In this document: positions 38,348-50,229 of the stretch, in pieces
Layout: each line of letters begins with the position of its first letter
Position numbering within the stretch: position 1 is the stretch's first letter
From: Cyanoderma ruficeps
Lineage: Eukaryota > Chordata > Aves > Passeriformes > Timaliidae
NCBI GenBank assembly: GCA_008694505.1
Contig: VZDJ01000090.1
Location: 650,034-714,033, forward strand
Direction: 5' to 3'
DNA: 64,000 nucleotides
Translations under genes and position numbers: made by a program
Notes under the pieces: generated by a model
Told to the model about the DNA's origin: nothing
Databases searched by the model: none
What the model saw: only the letters and a program-made list of their open reading frames with translations

Positions 38348-40260
38348 CAGCATCACAGAATCGTAGAATGTCCTGAGCTGGAAGGGACTCACAAGGATCT
38401 AATCTGGGGCAACCTAGAAGCTAAACTGTAAGTGAGAGCCTTGCATAAACATGTCTTGAACAGAGACAGACTCAGAGGCATGACTGGGGAGCTTGGCCAC
38501 CTTGTAAATGACCCTTTTTTCTGATATCCAATCTGAACTTCCCCCTGTGCAGCTTTAAGCCATTCCCTGTGTCCTGTTGCTGGACACCAAAGAGAAGAGA
38601 TCAGCACCCCCCTTCTGCTGCCCCCAATGAGGAGGTATTAGGGCAGCCCTTGGTCTTCTCCAAGCTGAACTAACTTTGTATCCTCAGCTGCTCCTTGTAA
38701 GTCACACCTTTCCTTGATGTCTTTGTTGCCCTCCTTTGGACACATTATAATATTTTTGTATCCTCCTTGTATTGTGGAGCATGAAACCGCACACGGTGGT
38801 GGCGAGGCTGGACCTGAGTGCCGTGAGACCCTCGCTTCTCTCACCAGTTATCTATTCTGTTCTGAGTACACCCCAGCATAGCACACCTGGCAGGGCCTGC
38901 CATCACTCAAATGCCCAGAGCTATTTCTGCAGGGCTGCACCCCAGCCTCATGCTTCAGTCTGTATTTACATCCAGGATTGCAGCATTCCAGGTGCAGAAT
39001 CTGGCATTTATTCTTGCTCAAGTTTGTGTGAATGAAATTATGTACATGTCTGGCTGTATGCTGAACGCTGTCCAGAGGGATATAGTGAGACTGTCAAAAG
39101 GTTTGCCAAAACCAAAAAAAACCCCACATCTGCCTTCCCTTTGACTCCTAGGTGGGTAACCTTGTTGAGAAAGGTTATTAAGTTGGTAATGCATGACTTT
39201 CCCTTCAAGAACTCGTGCACACTTTGATCAGTGACTGTGTTGCCTTTCAAGTCTTTTTCTTGACAGCTTCCAGCCTTATTTTCTCCACAGTTTTACCAGG
39301 CACCAGAGTGAGACTGATTGATCTGTAATTACCAAGATCTTCTTTCATGCCCTTCTTGAAAATTGGGACATTTGCTGGCTTCCAAATGAACTTATACAGA
39401 TTCCCAAGGTGTTGATTAATAAGAAGGGTCTCACAGTTACCTTGGCCAACTCTTCAGTACTCTGGGAGGAATCCCACTGGGCCCCATAGACTGATGTGTG
39501 TTCAGTTGGAGCAGCAAATCCCATACATGTTCAAAGCCAGTTGGGAGTTTATCCCTCCCCCAGCCATGGCCATCCAGCCCAGGGCTCTGGACAGCCCCCA
39601 TCACCAGTGTCAGAGAAAGAAGCAAAGGCAGCATTAATGTCTCTGGTTTGTCACTGTTCAACGGTGAGGTTACCTACCACACCAAATGACAAACCAGTGC
39701 TTCCTTTAGTCTTCCTTTTGCTGTTAACATGCTTAAAAATGCCTATTGTTACCCACCATAGCACCAGCCAGCTTCAACTTGAGCTTGGGCATTTTTTTCC
39801 TAGAGTGGCAAGAAGCCTGTCTGTCCTCCTGCATAATCTGTCCTTTCCAAAGTCCATACTTTCTGCTAAATTGCAGGAGATCCCTGCTCAGCCAAGCCAG
39901 CCCTCAGCTTCACTGGCTAGACTTCTGACACGTAATTGCCTGTTCCTGTGCTCTTCAAAGAAGGCCCTTAAAAAGTGAGCAGCTTTTATGTACCCCACTA
40001 TCCTCTAAAGCAGATTCCCTGGGGACCTTACTAACTGCTGCTTCCCTGCAGCCAGAAGTCTGCTCTCCCCAGGTCCATGGAAGTAGCTTTACTTACAGTT
40101 TTTCTCCTGTCACCAGGATTTTAAACTCAGCTATTTCATGATTACGCTGGTCAAGACAGCCACCCATGAGACCATGTCTACTTAGAACCATCTCTTTTTA
40201 CAAACACCTCCAACTTGAGCTCTCCAGGGAAGAGGAGAGGCCTTTAGGGACTTCTTCCTC
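38348..40260 (-). repeat. Long, decayed CR1 LINE with reverse-transcriptase remnants
   Basis: The 3' terminus is at the left ('catcacagaatcgtagaatg', then 'gagctggaagggactcacaagg'). Farther right, minus-strand translation contains the CR1 ORF2 block [15 protein letters not shown] (about 39437-39500). The plus-strand text 'caccagagtgagactgattgatctg' and 'attgggacatttgctgg' is the matching antisense of the RT region. Many stops and frameshifts are present; it is inactive. It fills most of the PHB2-PTPN6 intergenic space. Confidence 0.85.
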
Positions 40261-41480
40261 TGGTGAAGCAGAGCACAAGATGTTTAAAGGAACAGATATA
40301 ATCTATGGATTCCTGGTTTAAAGCTTACTGGCAATCAGAGCCATAACTAATACCCACGTTTTGACTTGTAACATCAAGGAAGCATAAATTCTTTGAAATG
40401 GCTTTGAAAATGCATTCTCAAATACTCACCCCAAAGTATTTGTGTGTAACAGATACTATATAATTATGACAGTCTTGTATTTCTTGATGTGCAATCAGGA
40501 AAGTTCCTGTTCAGTCTAAATTTTTTGTAGACAGGACATTATGGACACATTAAGCTCAGCGATTTGAACACAAATGAGGTTCTCAGTTAACCTGAGCTTG
40601 TTCCACAAGATGTCTTCACTGTCAAGCTTCAGGTAGAGTTTAAGCTAAGCCTTGGTATGCCTTGCTTTAGGCTGTGGCAGCTTTGTAAGAAGGAAGACAA
40701 TTGGATCCTGTTATTTGAAGCTACCCAGGGGTCTAAGGCAAAGGTAGGTGTTTTCTTAGACTAGGACTTTAGCCCCTTCCCCATTGCTTAAAAGAGGGTA
40801 TCTGGCATCTTGAACAGTGTATGTTCTTATGTATCATGACAGTATGTGTCCCTACACCCATTTTTACTTCTGCCCCTTATTTCCCACACTGCCTGTTTCC
40901 TGTTTCTTCCTCTAGTGGCAGTGGAATTGTAAAGCCAGCTGGGAAATGCACACGTAGGCCTATGGGCCCACAGGCTAAGGGAAGCTAAAATCCAGCACAT
41001 AGAAAGAGGGTCTGCTCACAAGTGCCTTCTGTCTTCCAAATGCTTCCAGCCAACTTTGTTGCCATATCAAATGACAGCAAGGACTGTCCTTCCTCCCAAT
41101 GTATTGTGTACAAATCATGGGGGGAAGGGGGCTCCGGAAGTCTTTGGACCAGGCTGCTGCTGGAAGTGGCACTGTTACCAGCACAAGGTCAGAGCAGCTG
41201 TGGCTTTGTCTGTTCACATATCAAAAACCCACAAGTAAAATTTAGGTGCAAAAGCTGTGTCAGAGTTTGTCACGTGTGGCTTCGCGTGCTCAGACTTCCC
41301 TGATGACCACCAGCACTTGAGCCTCACAGCAAGGAGACACCATAATTGGTCACAACTTCTGTTCAGATGCCTGAAGGCAACAGGAAAATTAAGCTGGAGC
41401 CATCCTTGTAGGTCTTTGCAGGTCTGCAGGTGAAATCAGGAGTACAGCTATTACTCAGAGAAATTGGAGAGAAAAACCTT
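40260..41480. other. Intergenic, PHB2-PTPN6
   Basis: No gene, RNA or clear repeat was recognised between the CR1 remnant and the PTPN6 3'-UTR. The two neighbouring genes converge here. Confidence 0.5.
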
Positions 41481-41509
41481 TTGGCAGCTGGTAGTCAAAC
41501 AAATACAAG

Positions 41510-41515
41510 TTTATT
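41510..41515 (-). terminator. Probable PTPN6 polyadenylation signal
   Basis: AATAAA on the minus strand (TTTATT on plus), about 610 bases past the PTPN6 stop codon. It is the first canonical hexamer I noticed downstream. Confidence 0.55.
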
Positions 41516-42125
41516 TACAAACAAAGAAGAAAACATGGCCATCACATCAATTTCTGGTATATTTACAGCATCCAGGTGAAGGATGAAATTGCAAAAGGAT
41601 AAGAGGGGCAGAAGGTTGGTATCAAGGAAAGAGGAAGTCTCCTGTTGAATTGCAAAGGAGCTGAGTGAAACAGGCCAAAACCTCTATACTTGAAAAGCTG
41701 AGGCTTCAGGGAACACGAACAGGCTAAACTCTGATTCTGTCCGGCCGTGGACAGAGATGTAGCTCCTGGGATGACCTTCCTTAGCTCTTCCCTCAGAATT
41801 CCACTGAAGCTGACACAGCAAAGGTGAGTTTGGGCCCCGGTGCTCAGGGAGCAAGGAAAGGAGGGGCGTGATCTTTTCCTGCTAATGGATGATGAGGGGG
41901 CAGCGAGAGACTTTGCTCGCCTGCACAGGCAAGGGACCGTGGAGTCGGTCAGCTGAGCTGGAAAGCGCTCTGGTTCACAGCACTGAAAGCTGGCACAGGA
42001 TACAAGGGGAAGGTTTTGTTCCAGTCCAAGAGCAGGGAATGCGAGACAGGCCAGCTGGGATGTGAGCTCCAGTCCTGCAGCCCAGGTTCAAACCCCCATA
42101 GGGCTTGAATCATACCTGCAATATA

Positions 42126-45100
42126 TTATTTTTTCTTTAGTGAGCCTTTCTGCTTTTTCTCTGAGGAGCGCTGTTTCCGCACCTTCTCCTCCTTTTTCCC
42201 CAAGTTCTCATACACTGTTGACTCCTCTTTCTGCCTGTAAGACCAGGGAAAAAGTGAGGAAGAAGAAAAAGCCAGCCAAGCCAGCAGGCAGACTTGCCAA
42301 AGGCAGGCAGAGCTGGGCCTCTGCTTTAGGTGAGCTCTTACTTGGAGGGTTTTCGTGAAACCTTGGCGTGTGCATTCCTCACTGCTGGGGGGTAGGCGAT
42401 GTTCCCATACTCACATTCGTTTGGCTTGCCTTTCTGAGACTGCAGGAGAGAAAAAACAGGCTTAGAAGAGTGTGGTCTGGGAGAGTTTTGCTGTTAAACC
42501 CCACTTTGTGCCAGGATCTCAGTGGAAGTTGGTGGATTGCTGAAGTTCCTGGGCTCAGCACACTGTCCACCACTGCCAGAGGGGAGCAGCAGCTGCAAGT
42601 GCAGCCTTGTACAGGAGGCAACAGTGTGGCAACAAATCTCTGGAGGCACTAGGAACACCCAGCAGTGCCAAATTTCAGCTAAAGAATATTAAAACAGCAG
42701 GATCTACGGCCTGCTGCCAGACACTACAAGGGGAGAGGAAAGACTACTTATCAAATAGCAGGAAAAGATCTTGCAGCTGCTAAACTGGGATGTGAAAGAC
42801 AAAGAGGAAAGAAGAAAGGAAAGTCTTTGCCTGTCCTAAACTAAGTTTGTAACAAAACGGCACTTGGTGATGTTATTCAGAACATAGTTGAGGTAATTTC
42901 CTTAAAATTTAACTGCTGTCTAGCAGTTATTTGAGCTGCTAATAAACTTCTCCCCTGAATTTAAAAGTCCTAGAAGAGAGGAACACGGACACAGATCTTA
43001 CTGCACCACTGCAGTCTCTGTAGGTCTCAGTATTAGCTTAAAGCTCATGAAACAGAGCACTTGGGCTCAGAGCCAGAACCATGCAGGGCTTAGGCTCGCA
43101 GGGCAGTAGAGCCCCTTTTTTCTCACCTGGATAACTTCCAGCTTTTTCTTGGTTGCCTCTATGAACTGGCAGATGGCCATGTAGATGAACTTGTACTGGG
43201 CCTCCGTCTGCACCATCCCAGATCGCTGGGCCCTCACCATCTGGATGGTCTTCTGGATGTCAATGTCGCAGTCCAGCCCTAGCAAGGAGCACCAGGAAAG
43301 CTTACAGACATGTTCACTGCCCCCTCTCCCAGCTCTCTACCAAAAGCAGCCACAGTGGAGGATAGTCAAGAAGTTTCCACCTCCTTCCATACTCTTTATT
43401 CCTGTATGGACCTCCTATCTCTCCCCCTTCTCAGTATCTTTCAAGTCTGGCCTTGGAGGAGCAGCCAAAGCTCAGGGAAGGTTGAAGCCATAGGAAGTGG
43501 ATATGGTACAGAGGTCCAGCAAAACAATTGCCGTAGGGCCATGGCAGGATCTTCTCCCACTGATACCTGATAGTTCTCATCCCTTTGCAGCTGAACTGAA
43601 AGGCAAAGCCCTACTGGGTAGTCCAGTTCATTTTGAGATCCTTTGGGGTCCTCTTACCCTTGGTGGAGATTGTTTCCACTATCATATCAATGACGATGAT
43701 AGTCCCAGTACGGCCAATCCCAGCACTGCAAGGAGAGGACAAGCAGAGGTCAGAGCAAGACAGTTCCTGAAACAAAATGCAGCTGCTTCTGGGGAAGCAT
43801 GTGGCTTTTGCAGCAGCTGTTCAGCAATGCCACAAAAGAGTCACGGGTTCAACAGGTAGAGAGTTTGGTGTGGGGGCACTGAAGAGGAAAAAAGCAAATA
43901 TTGGGACTGGCATATGCTTCACTCACAAGTCCTAGGGTACAGCTGGAAGCAGCAGGACAGATTTTCTGTATCTCCCTAGATAAGGGATGGAGGATACTTC
44001 CAACTCCAGCCTCTGTACCCACCTGCAGTGTACCAGAATAGGCCCTGCGTTGGGGATGCTCTCGTGCTTCTGGTTTATCTGGTCGAGGAAGCTGAGGACT
44101 CCTCCCGGCTCACTGGGCACACCATGGTCAGGCCAGCTCAGGTACTGGTAGTGCCAAATCTCACGCACAGCCTTGCCCTAAGAATAGCAAAGCACCTCAC
44201 TGGTAAAACTGCAACCCAGCCCTGTCCCTGGCCTCTGTCCCAGGGAGAGGTGAGTCTGAAGCCAGAGGGAATCTCTCTCCTGCACACTTGGTGATTCCAC
44301 CAGTGTGATTCCAGCCCGAAACAGGTGGGAACAGCACCCCCAGGAAGGATAAAACAGCAGCATCATCACAGCACCCAGCAGTTCCCAGGTTTAGGTGTGT
44401 GGTGGGTGATAGACCCAGGGGTTGGATGGCAGCCCTTGGTCAGACACACTCACATTATCCTTCGGGCACACGCAGAGCTGCCGGAGTTTGTACTCCAGTG
44501 CATCGTGCTCCCCAGTGTTCTGCACAAGGTAGGGACCGTACTCCTTCGTGCTGCCCAGCTCTGGCCAGTAAGGCACACATTTGTTCTGTGTGGGCAGAGA
44601 GGGCAGGGTGAGGAAGGGCAGAAGGCAGGAGAGTGAGAAAAAGCAGAGCAATGGTTGAAAGGGAAAAGAGACACCTCCAGACTGCGACTCACCCGGCCTT
44701 TTTCTACCTCCCGTGTTGTCATCACAATAATGCGCGTGTTCTCCTGCCACACCATCTGCCACAAGTCATTGACTGTGGCATCCAGGCAGCCCTGGCTGGC
44801 AATGTAGGTCTTGGTGCACTCATCTGGGCTGATCAGGGTGTTCTGAGTGTGAACAGGGGAGGGTCAGGAGGACTGCAGGTGCAGGCAGGCCTTCCCCTGC
44901 TTTGGGCACGCAGCCCTCTTTCAGGAATCTCACCTTGACATAGTTGGCATTGATGTAGTCAGACCCGGGTATATTTGGGTTCCTTCCCTGGAGGATGACT
45001 CTGGAGTGATCAACTGGGGGTGCAGTGAAAGAATGAACAGTGCAATGAGATACTCCAAGCACAGGCACACAGAGCTCCCTCACTGCCAGGTGCCACCTCA

Positions 45101-48100
45101 GTCGTGGTTCCCAGTGCATGCCCCGTATCCTCAGCTCTCCCTTTGGGTTCAGACCAACCTCACTCTGTCCTCCCATCTCTCTGCCTCTGTGATGGAGCAC
45201 AGAAGCTAACGAGTGTGACGCAACCCTCCCTCCTTCCTTCAAGGACAGGAAAAGACTGATTTCTCATATCAGCTCTTAAATCCTCAGTGCCATACACCTT
45301 GTAACCTGCTCTGGAGGACAGAGTGGGCTGAGGCAGGGATGGCTCGGACAGCTCTTCATTTCCTGTCTGTGTACATTTGGGGTTTTTTTATAGCGGAGAA
45401 GCAAGACTCACAGGGCAATATGTTCTTGTATCGGTTCTTGCTCTTATTTTCAGGTCTCTGGCCCTCATGGCGGTCAAACAGGTGCTTGGCTTCCTGTTTT
45501 TGCAGGCTCTGAGAACAGAAGAAAGAATAGTCATGGCAAGGTCACAATGTGTGACAGGGGAGGTGGGCACTAGGAGGCACAGTGGTGGCTCTTATGACAC
45601 ATGGGCATGCTGTGGGGTACCAGAGAAGTGAAAACCAAACCTAGACTTAAGGAGTCTGTGCCCTTACTGTGTTGGTGACTCACTCTCCCAACTACAAAAA
45701 AGCACATTTCTACCTCACTGGATTCACTGAAAGATGAGACTCATTCCCCAGGGGAACTGGTTCCAAATAGAGACTCCTTTCAGAAATAAATTGACAAGCC
45801 ACACCAGAAATCTGTGTACAGGAAGAAATCGAGGATGGAGAAAGAGGTGGTGCATGCAGAATTACCAAAAAGCCAAATAACACCCCCCAGCAATTTCTTA
45901 CATCAAATTCCTCCCAGAATCCAGCCTTGGACGTCTCCTCAGACAGACTTGTCTTCTTGTTCAGTTCCTGCACTCTGTTCTCAATGTCAGCAGCATTCAC
46001 TCTCGTAGCATAGTAGGGCTGGGGATAGGAAAACACAATAGGTGAGAGAAAAAGAGAGAGAGTGTGCGTGAGGGAGCAAAGTGTCCTCTGTGCACTGTGG
46101 AAAAAAGAAGAAAAAGGACATAAAGCAGAAACAAACAGCAAATCAGTCCCTCCAAAGGGTCCCTAAAAAACAGCAAATTTGACTTACCTGCTTCAGGTAC
46201 ACAAAGGAACCAGACATCTCCTCAATTCCAATCTTCTTGAAATGCTCCACCAGATCTGTCAAGCTGTCAAACATCTCAGCACCTCCAACTGTGTAGCGTC
46301 CATTCTTAACAGAGGAAGAATGTGTAATGTCTGACTCATAACATTCATAACAGAATCATGGAATAGTTATGTTGGAAGGTATCATAAAGGGCAGCTAATT
46401 CCAAACGCCCTGCCACAGGCAGGGACACCTCCCACTAGACTGGGTTGCCCAGAGCCCCCTCCAGCCTCACCTCAAACCCTTCCAGGTATGGGGCATCCAT
46501 AGTTTCTCTGGGAAACCCGTGCCACTGCGTCACCAACCTCATAGTAAGTATCTTTTCCTAATATCCCATCTAAGCCTGCCCTCTTTCAGTTTGAAGGCAT
46601 TTCCCCTTCCTCTATCACTCCATGCCCTTGTAAAAAGTCCCTCTCCAGCTTTCTCATGAGCCTCCTCTAGGTACTGGAAGGTGCTGTAAGATCTACCCAG
46701 AGCATTCTCCAGGCTGCACAGCCCCCCCTCTCTCCATCTGTCCCATAGACAAAGCTGATGACGCTCAGGAAAAAGGCAGATCCATAGGCACCACCCTGCA
46801 CCATCTAGGAAAGTATTTCCTCTGGCAGGGAGGTCAGAGGGGTTTGCCCTGAGCACACAGAGTTCATGGCACAGTGCTCGCAGTGGATCAAAGCCCAGAG
46901 AAGGTGTATTGCCCTCCAATCTCATTTGAGGTCAGTTGCATTCTCTCCTTGGAATCTCCTCATCCCACAGGAAAGAAATAGGAAAAACTGTGACAGCCAT
47001 TTTGGTAACATCCGTCAGACCACTGCCTCTCCTCCTGCCCTCCCACTGCTCACCTCACACATGATTTTGATGTGCGTGACTTTGAGGCGGGTCCCAGAGG
47101 CACCGGCTGCCCCAGCTGGAGCATCAGAGCCGGGTTTAGGCTGGTCAGTGAGGACAGACAAGACAAAGTCCCCAGGTTTGCTGAGGCTCTCCCGCACCAA
47201 GAAGGTCCAAGGGATGGCTTTGGCTTGGAGCAGTGACTCAGCTGCAGGGCCTGACAGATGCCCATGGTACCACCTAAGAAAGGACAAGAAAGGGTCAGAA
47301 AAGAGGTGGAGATGCAGGAAGTGGATGCCCTTGAGCTGGTAAGAACAGCAATACTGGGGAAGGACAAGGGAAGAAGAAAGGAAAGGGGAGACAGAGAGGA
47401 AGGAATGAGAGAGGGAAGGAGGAACAGGGTCTTGGGAAAAGCAGATGAGACAGAAGGTGGAGAGCTGGCCAGAATAGGAAAGTGCAAGGAGTGAGGTGGA
47501 GACAGAAGGGACCTAGGGAGCAGAAGGCTGGTACCAGAGGACGCAGTGGGAAAGCACCAAGTGTGATCCATTGTGTGACACACACATAAGCACAGCTAAG
47601 TGATACTTTCTGCCTGGAACACCAGTTGGGAAAGCATAGTCTGTGTGTTTCAGCACCTCACAGTATTATTTGGATTGTTGCCTTACTGCTGCAAGAGGCT
47701 CTGGAAACTCAAACACTAGGGACACAAAAATAAGCCCCCACTGAGTCAGAAACTCTCCCATCAGGTTTAGCAGCACACAGGTGGTTGTGTTGGAATCAGA
47801 TCCATTAAAGAACCATTCCAACAACTCCTCTTTCTGAAACTCAGTCATTTCTTCACTCAAAGGATAATTCCCATTCTCTAGGCACATCACACTGCAGCAA
47901 TCAATCACCACAGGAGTGAGCACCAGGAGCTGATCCATGTGCACATTCCTGTCCTCAATGCAAACACTCAGCAGCTCCTTCTCTCCTAGCACAAGGTCAG
48001 GAGCATCCCCATTTAACCAAGGTGTTCCCTGCCTTACCATGGGGATGTGGAAATGAATTTACTTCCCATGGAGCAGCTAACAGGGAAGGCCTGGTATGGT

Positions 48101-50229
48101 ACAGGTGAACTTCACATTGTTAGGGGGCTATTTGTTCCCAAGAACTGAGATGGAGTTCAGGAAGCTGCAGCCCAGTCACAGAGGCAGCTGGTGCATTCAT
48201 TCATTCTCCCCTGCACCTGGTCAGAGCAGGGTGTTGCTCCATGTACAGCAAGAGGTTCACAGAGTTACTGGCCTCAGTAAGTAACTTTTGTTGACCCTCA
48301 CCTCACGCACTGCAAGAAGCAGCTGGTGACTCTCAGTGCACGGTTGTCATTAATTTCTGAACCCCCCTCTCAGAGAATTGTTCAGCCACCATGTGTTCGG
48401 ATTGCCACCTTGGGATCAGTTGGCAACTCCTGCTCATCAAAGAGGTCTCCCAGCCTCCCCTCCACAGGTAGGATGGGGTTAATAGGTCCCATTCCTCCCT
48501 CCCCCAGCAAAGCCCAGCTCCTCAAAGCCACGTGACGGAAAATCACTTGGGGAGAGAGTGAGAGGAGCTTTCGTAAGAGCCCGAGGGGGGGAGGGGGTAA
48601 GTTTCCAACCGCAGAAGGAAGGGAGGAAACTGCAGGGCCAAGATGCAATGGCCTTGACTGGAGAGGACGGCCAGCAGCAGACCTGCCCCCGTTGCAGAGC
48701 AAGCTGGGGTGTACCTTGATGTTTCAGCCCAGGGCATCTCTGCTCTCTGCCTCCAGGTGCTCAAGGAGGACCTGTGCAAGGACTTGTCTACCTCAGAGCA
48801 GGGCATGACAGCTCCCCCGAGCTGCATCAAAGGGCAAAACACAAGGGCAAAACCACCTGATTTGATTTAGGAACTTGGCGTCAGAGACACATGCAAAGCG
48901 GGGACAGGAAGGAGACTAAGCAGGCCAGGAATAGCAGGGGAACATGGCCCTGCTCTCAGCTACGTGAGTCACCCAGGCCTAGAGTAACCAAGGAGGTTTG
49001 GGGCAAGACTGAGGGTTTCCACACAACATGGCCGTCCACAGACCACTGCAGACCCGCAGTGGACACCACAGCCTTTGCTTTCAGAATCAGTATATAAATA
49101 GCAAAGGCGACCGGAAACCAGAAGTAAAAATAGAGCCCTATCAGGTCTGCTGTGATGGATCAAGGTATGCACAGCTATTCCTGGGGATGCTGCCCCCATG
49201 GACACATAGGAGGTTAAGAAAGGCAGGAGGCACTTGTTGCAGGATTTACTCTGGGGATGCAGGCAGGACAGAAAGGAGGCCATGAAACATCCCATCACAG
49301 ACACAGCAGCTGTCTTGCTGTCCCTGTACCTCTCTGTCGTGGGGTCGGAACAGTTGAGCGGGTATCGCAAGTCGATGATGGTTCCATCTTTGTCCTGCAG
49401 CGAGCCCTGTTGCTGTGTGTAGTACTCCACCAGTTCTGACAAGGTGGCAAACTTCTCCCCTCCATACAGGTCATAGAAATCCCCGGTATTCTGGATGCGG
49501 ATGTGGGTGACCTGATCGCCAACCCTGTGGAATAAAGCACAGGACAGTCCAATGAGGTGGTTGGAAAAGGGGCAGAAAAGTGTCCTGCACTACCTCCCAC
49601 CATGGAACCAGAGCAAACCATCCCCCTCAATGGACGTGACTGGAAAGAGAAGCTCCTTGGGCAGCTTGAGGGAGGCTCTAGAAGATGCTGGGAAGCTGAG
49701 GTAGTTTTACATCTTGAAAAGAACTCAAAGGAATAGAGACAGGATGAAGAGAATGCCACAGGACATGTGAGGATCTAGGCAATCTGTGTATGGAACACTG
49801 CAAAGACAGAAGCTGGGGTCCAAGTTACTTACCGGACTGAAAGAGAAAAATCCCCCTGATTCCTCCGACTGGGTCTGGCCAGGAAGCTCCCATGGACACC
49901 TCGTCCCTTCAGTAAGGCTTCAGCTTCCAGCCCACTCAGGTCACGGTGAAACCACCTATCAGAAAAAATAAAAGCAAGACTGAGTGAATAAAATGGCCAG
50001 GCACTATTGCGGAGATCTGTAGGATGAAGAACGGTCCTTGGTCAGCATCCCTAGTTTTTTTTAGGTGAAAACCAGCAGCAGCGTCCCTTCCTGCCCGATG
50101 CCTCCCGCAGCCTATGGACGGTTCCCATTAGAGATAAAGCTTCCAGAGCCATCTCTGCCCTGATCCATCCTATTTCCCTAGTCCCATTACTTACACACAC
50201 AGACCTCTCAGACTCTCTTACCTCACCAT
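42126..50229 (-). CDS. PTPN6: SHP-1 tyrosine phosphatase, non-receptor type 6
   Basis: SHP-1 is the cytosolic phosphatase recruited by ITIM receptors to dampen haematopoietic signalling. Minus-strand exons: 50229-50222, 49955-49833, 49524-49330, 47273-47054, 46304-46188, 46018-45902, 45508-45412, 45013-44934, 44842-44693, 44585-44454, 44177-44023, 43725-43658, 43278-43127, 42439-42342, 42234-42126; 606 aa, all GT-AG. The N-SH2 starts at [11 protein letters not shown], with the FLARPS phosphotyrosine loop. The C-SH2 starts WYHGHLSG (residue 110), with FLVRES. In the phosphatase domain, the WPD loop is SWPDHG (Asp430) and the signature [10 protein letters not shown] has Cys464 and Arg470. Tail tyrosines are Y549 (CEYGNI) and Y579 (TVYENL); the end is basic (KGSLKKK). 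The tiny ATG-GTG-AG first exon is that of the haematopoietic promoter isoform. An Ala/Gly-rich insertion lies in C-SH2. Confidence 0.97.
46349..46740 (-). repeat. CR1 LINE fragment in PTPN6 intron
   Basis: Reverse CR1: 'acagaatcatggaatagtta', 'gccacaggcagggacacctc', 'cactagactgggttgcccag', 'catgcccttgtaaaaagtcc', 'ctccaggctgcacag'. It lies between the exons encoding the two halves of C-SH2. Confidence 0.9.
47666..48040 (-). other. Unrecognised 124-codon open frame in PTPN6 intron 3
   Basis: An uninterrupted minus-strand frame of ordinary amino-acid composition, including [33 protein letters not shown] and [15 protein letters not shown]. It is not low-complexity, not CR1, and not part of SHP-1. 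I do not recognise it. It might be a fragment of a retroelement or retrocopy, or chance. Its first codons overlap a possible donor (ATG/GTAAGG), so an ATG-initiated protein is not assured. Confidence 0.3.
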
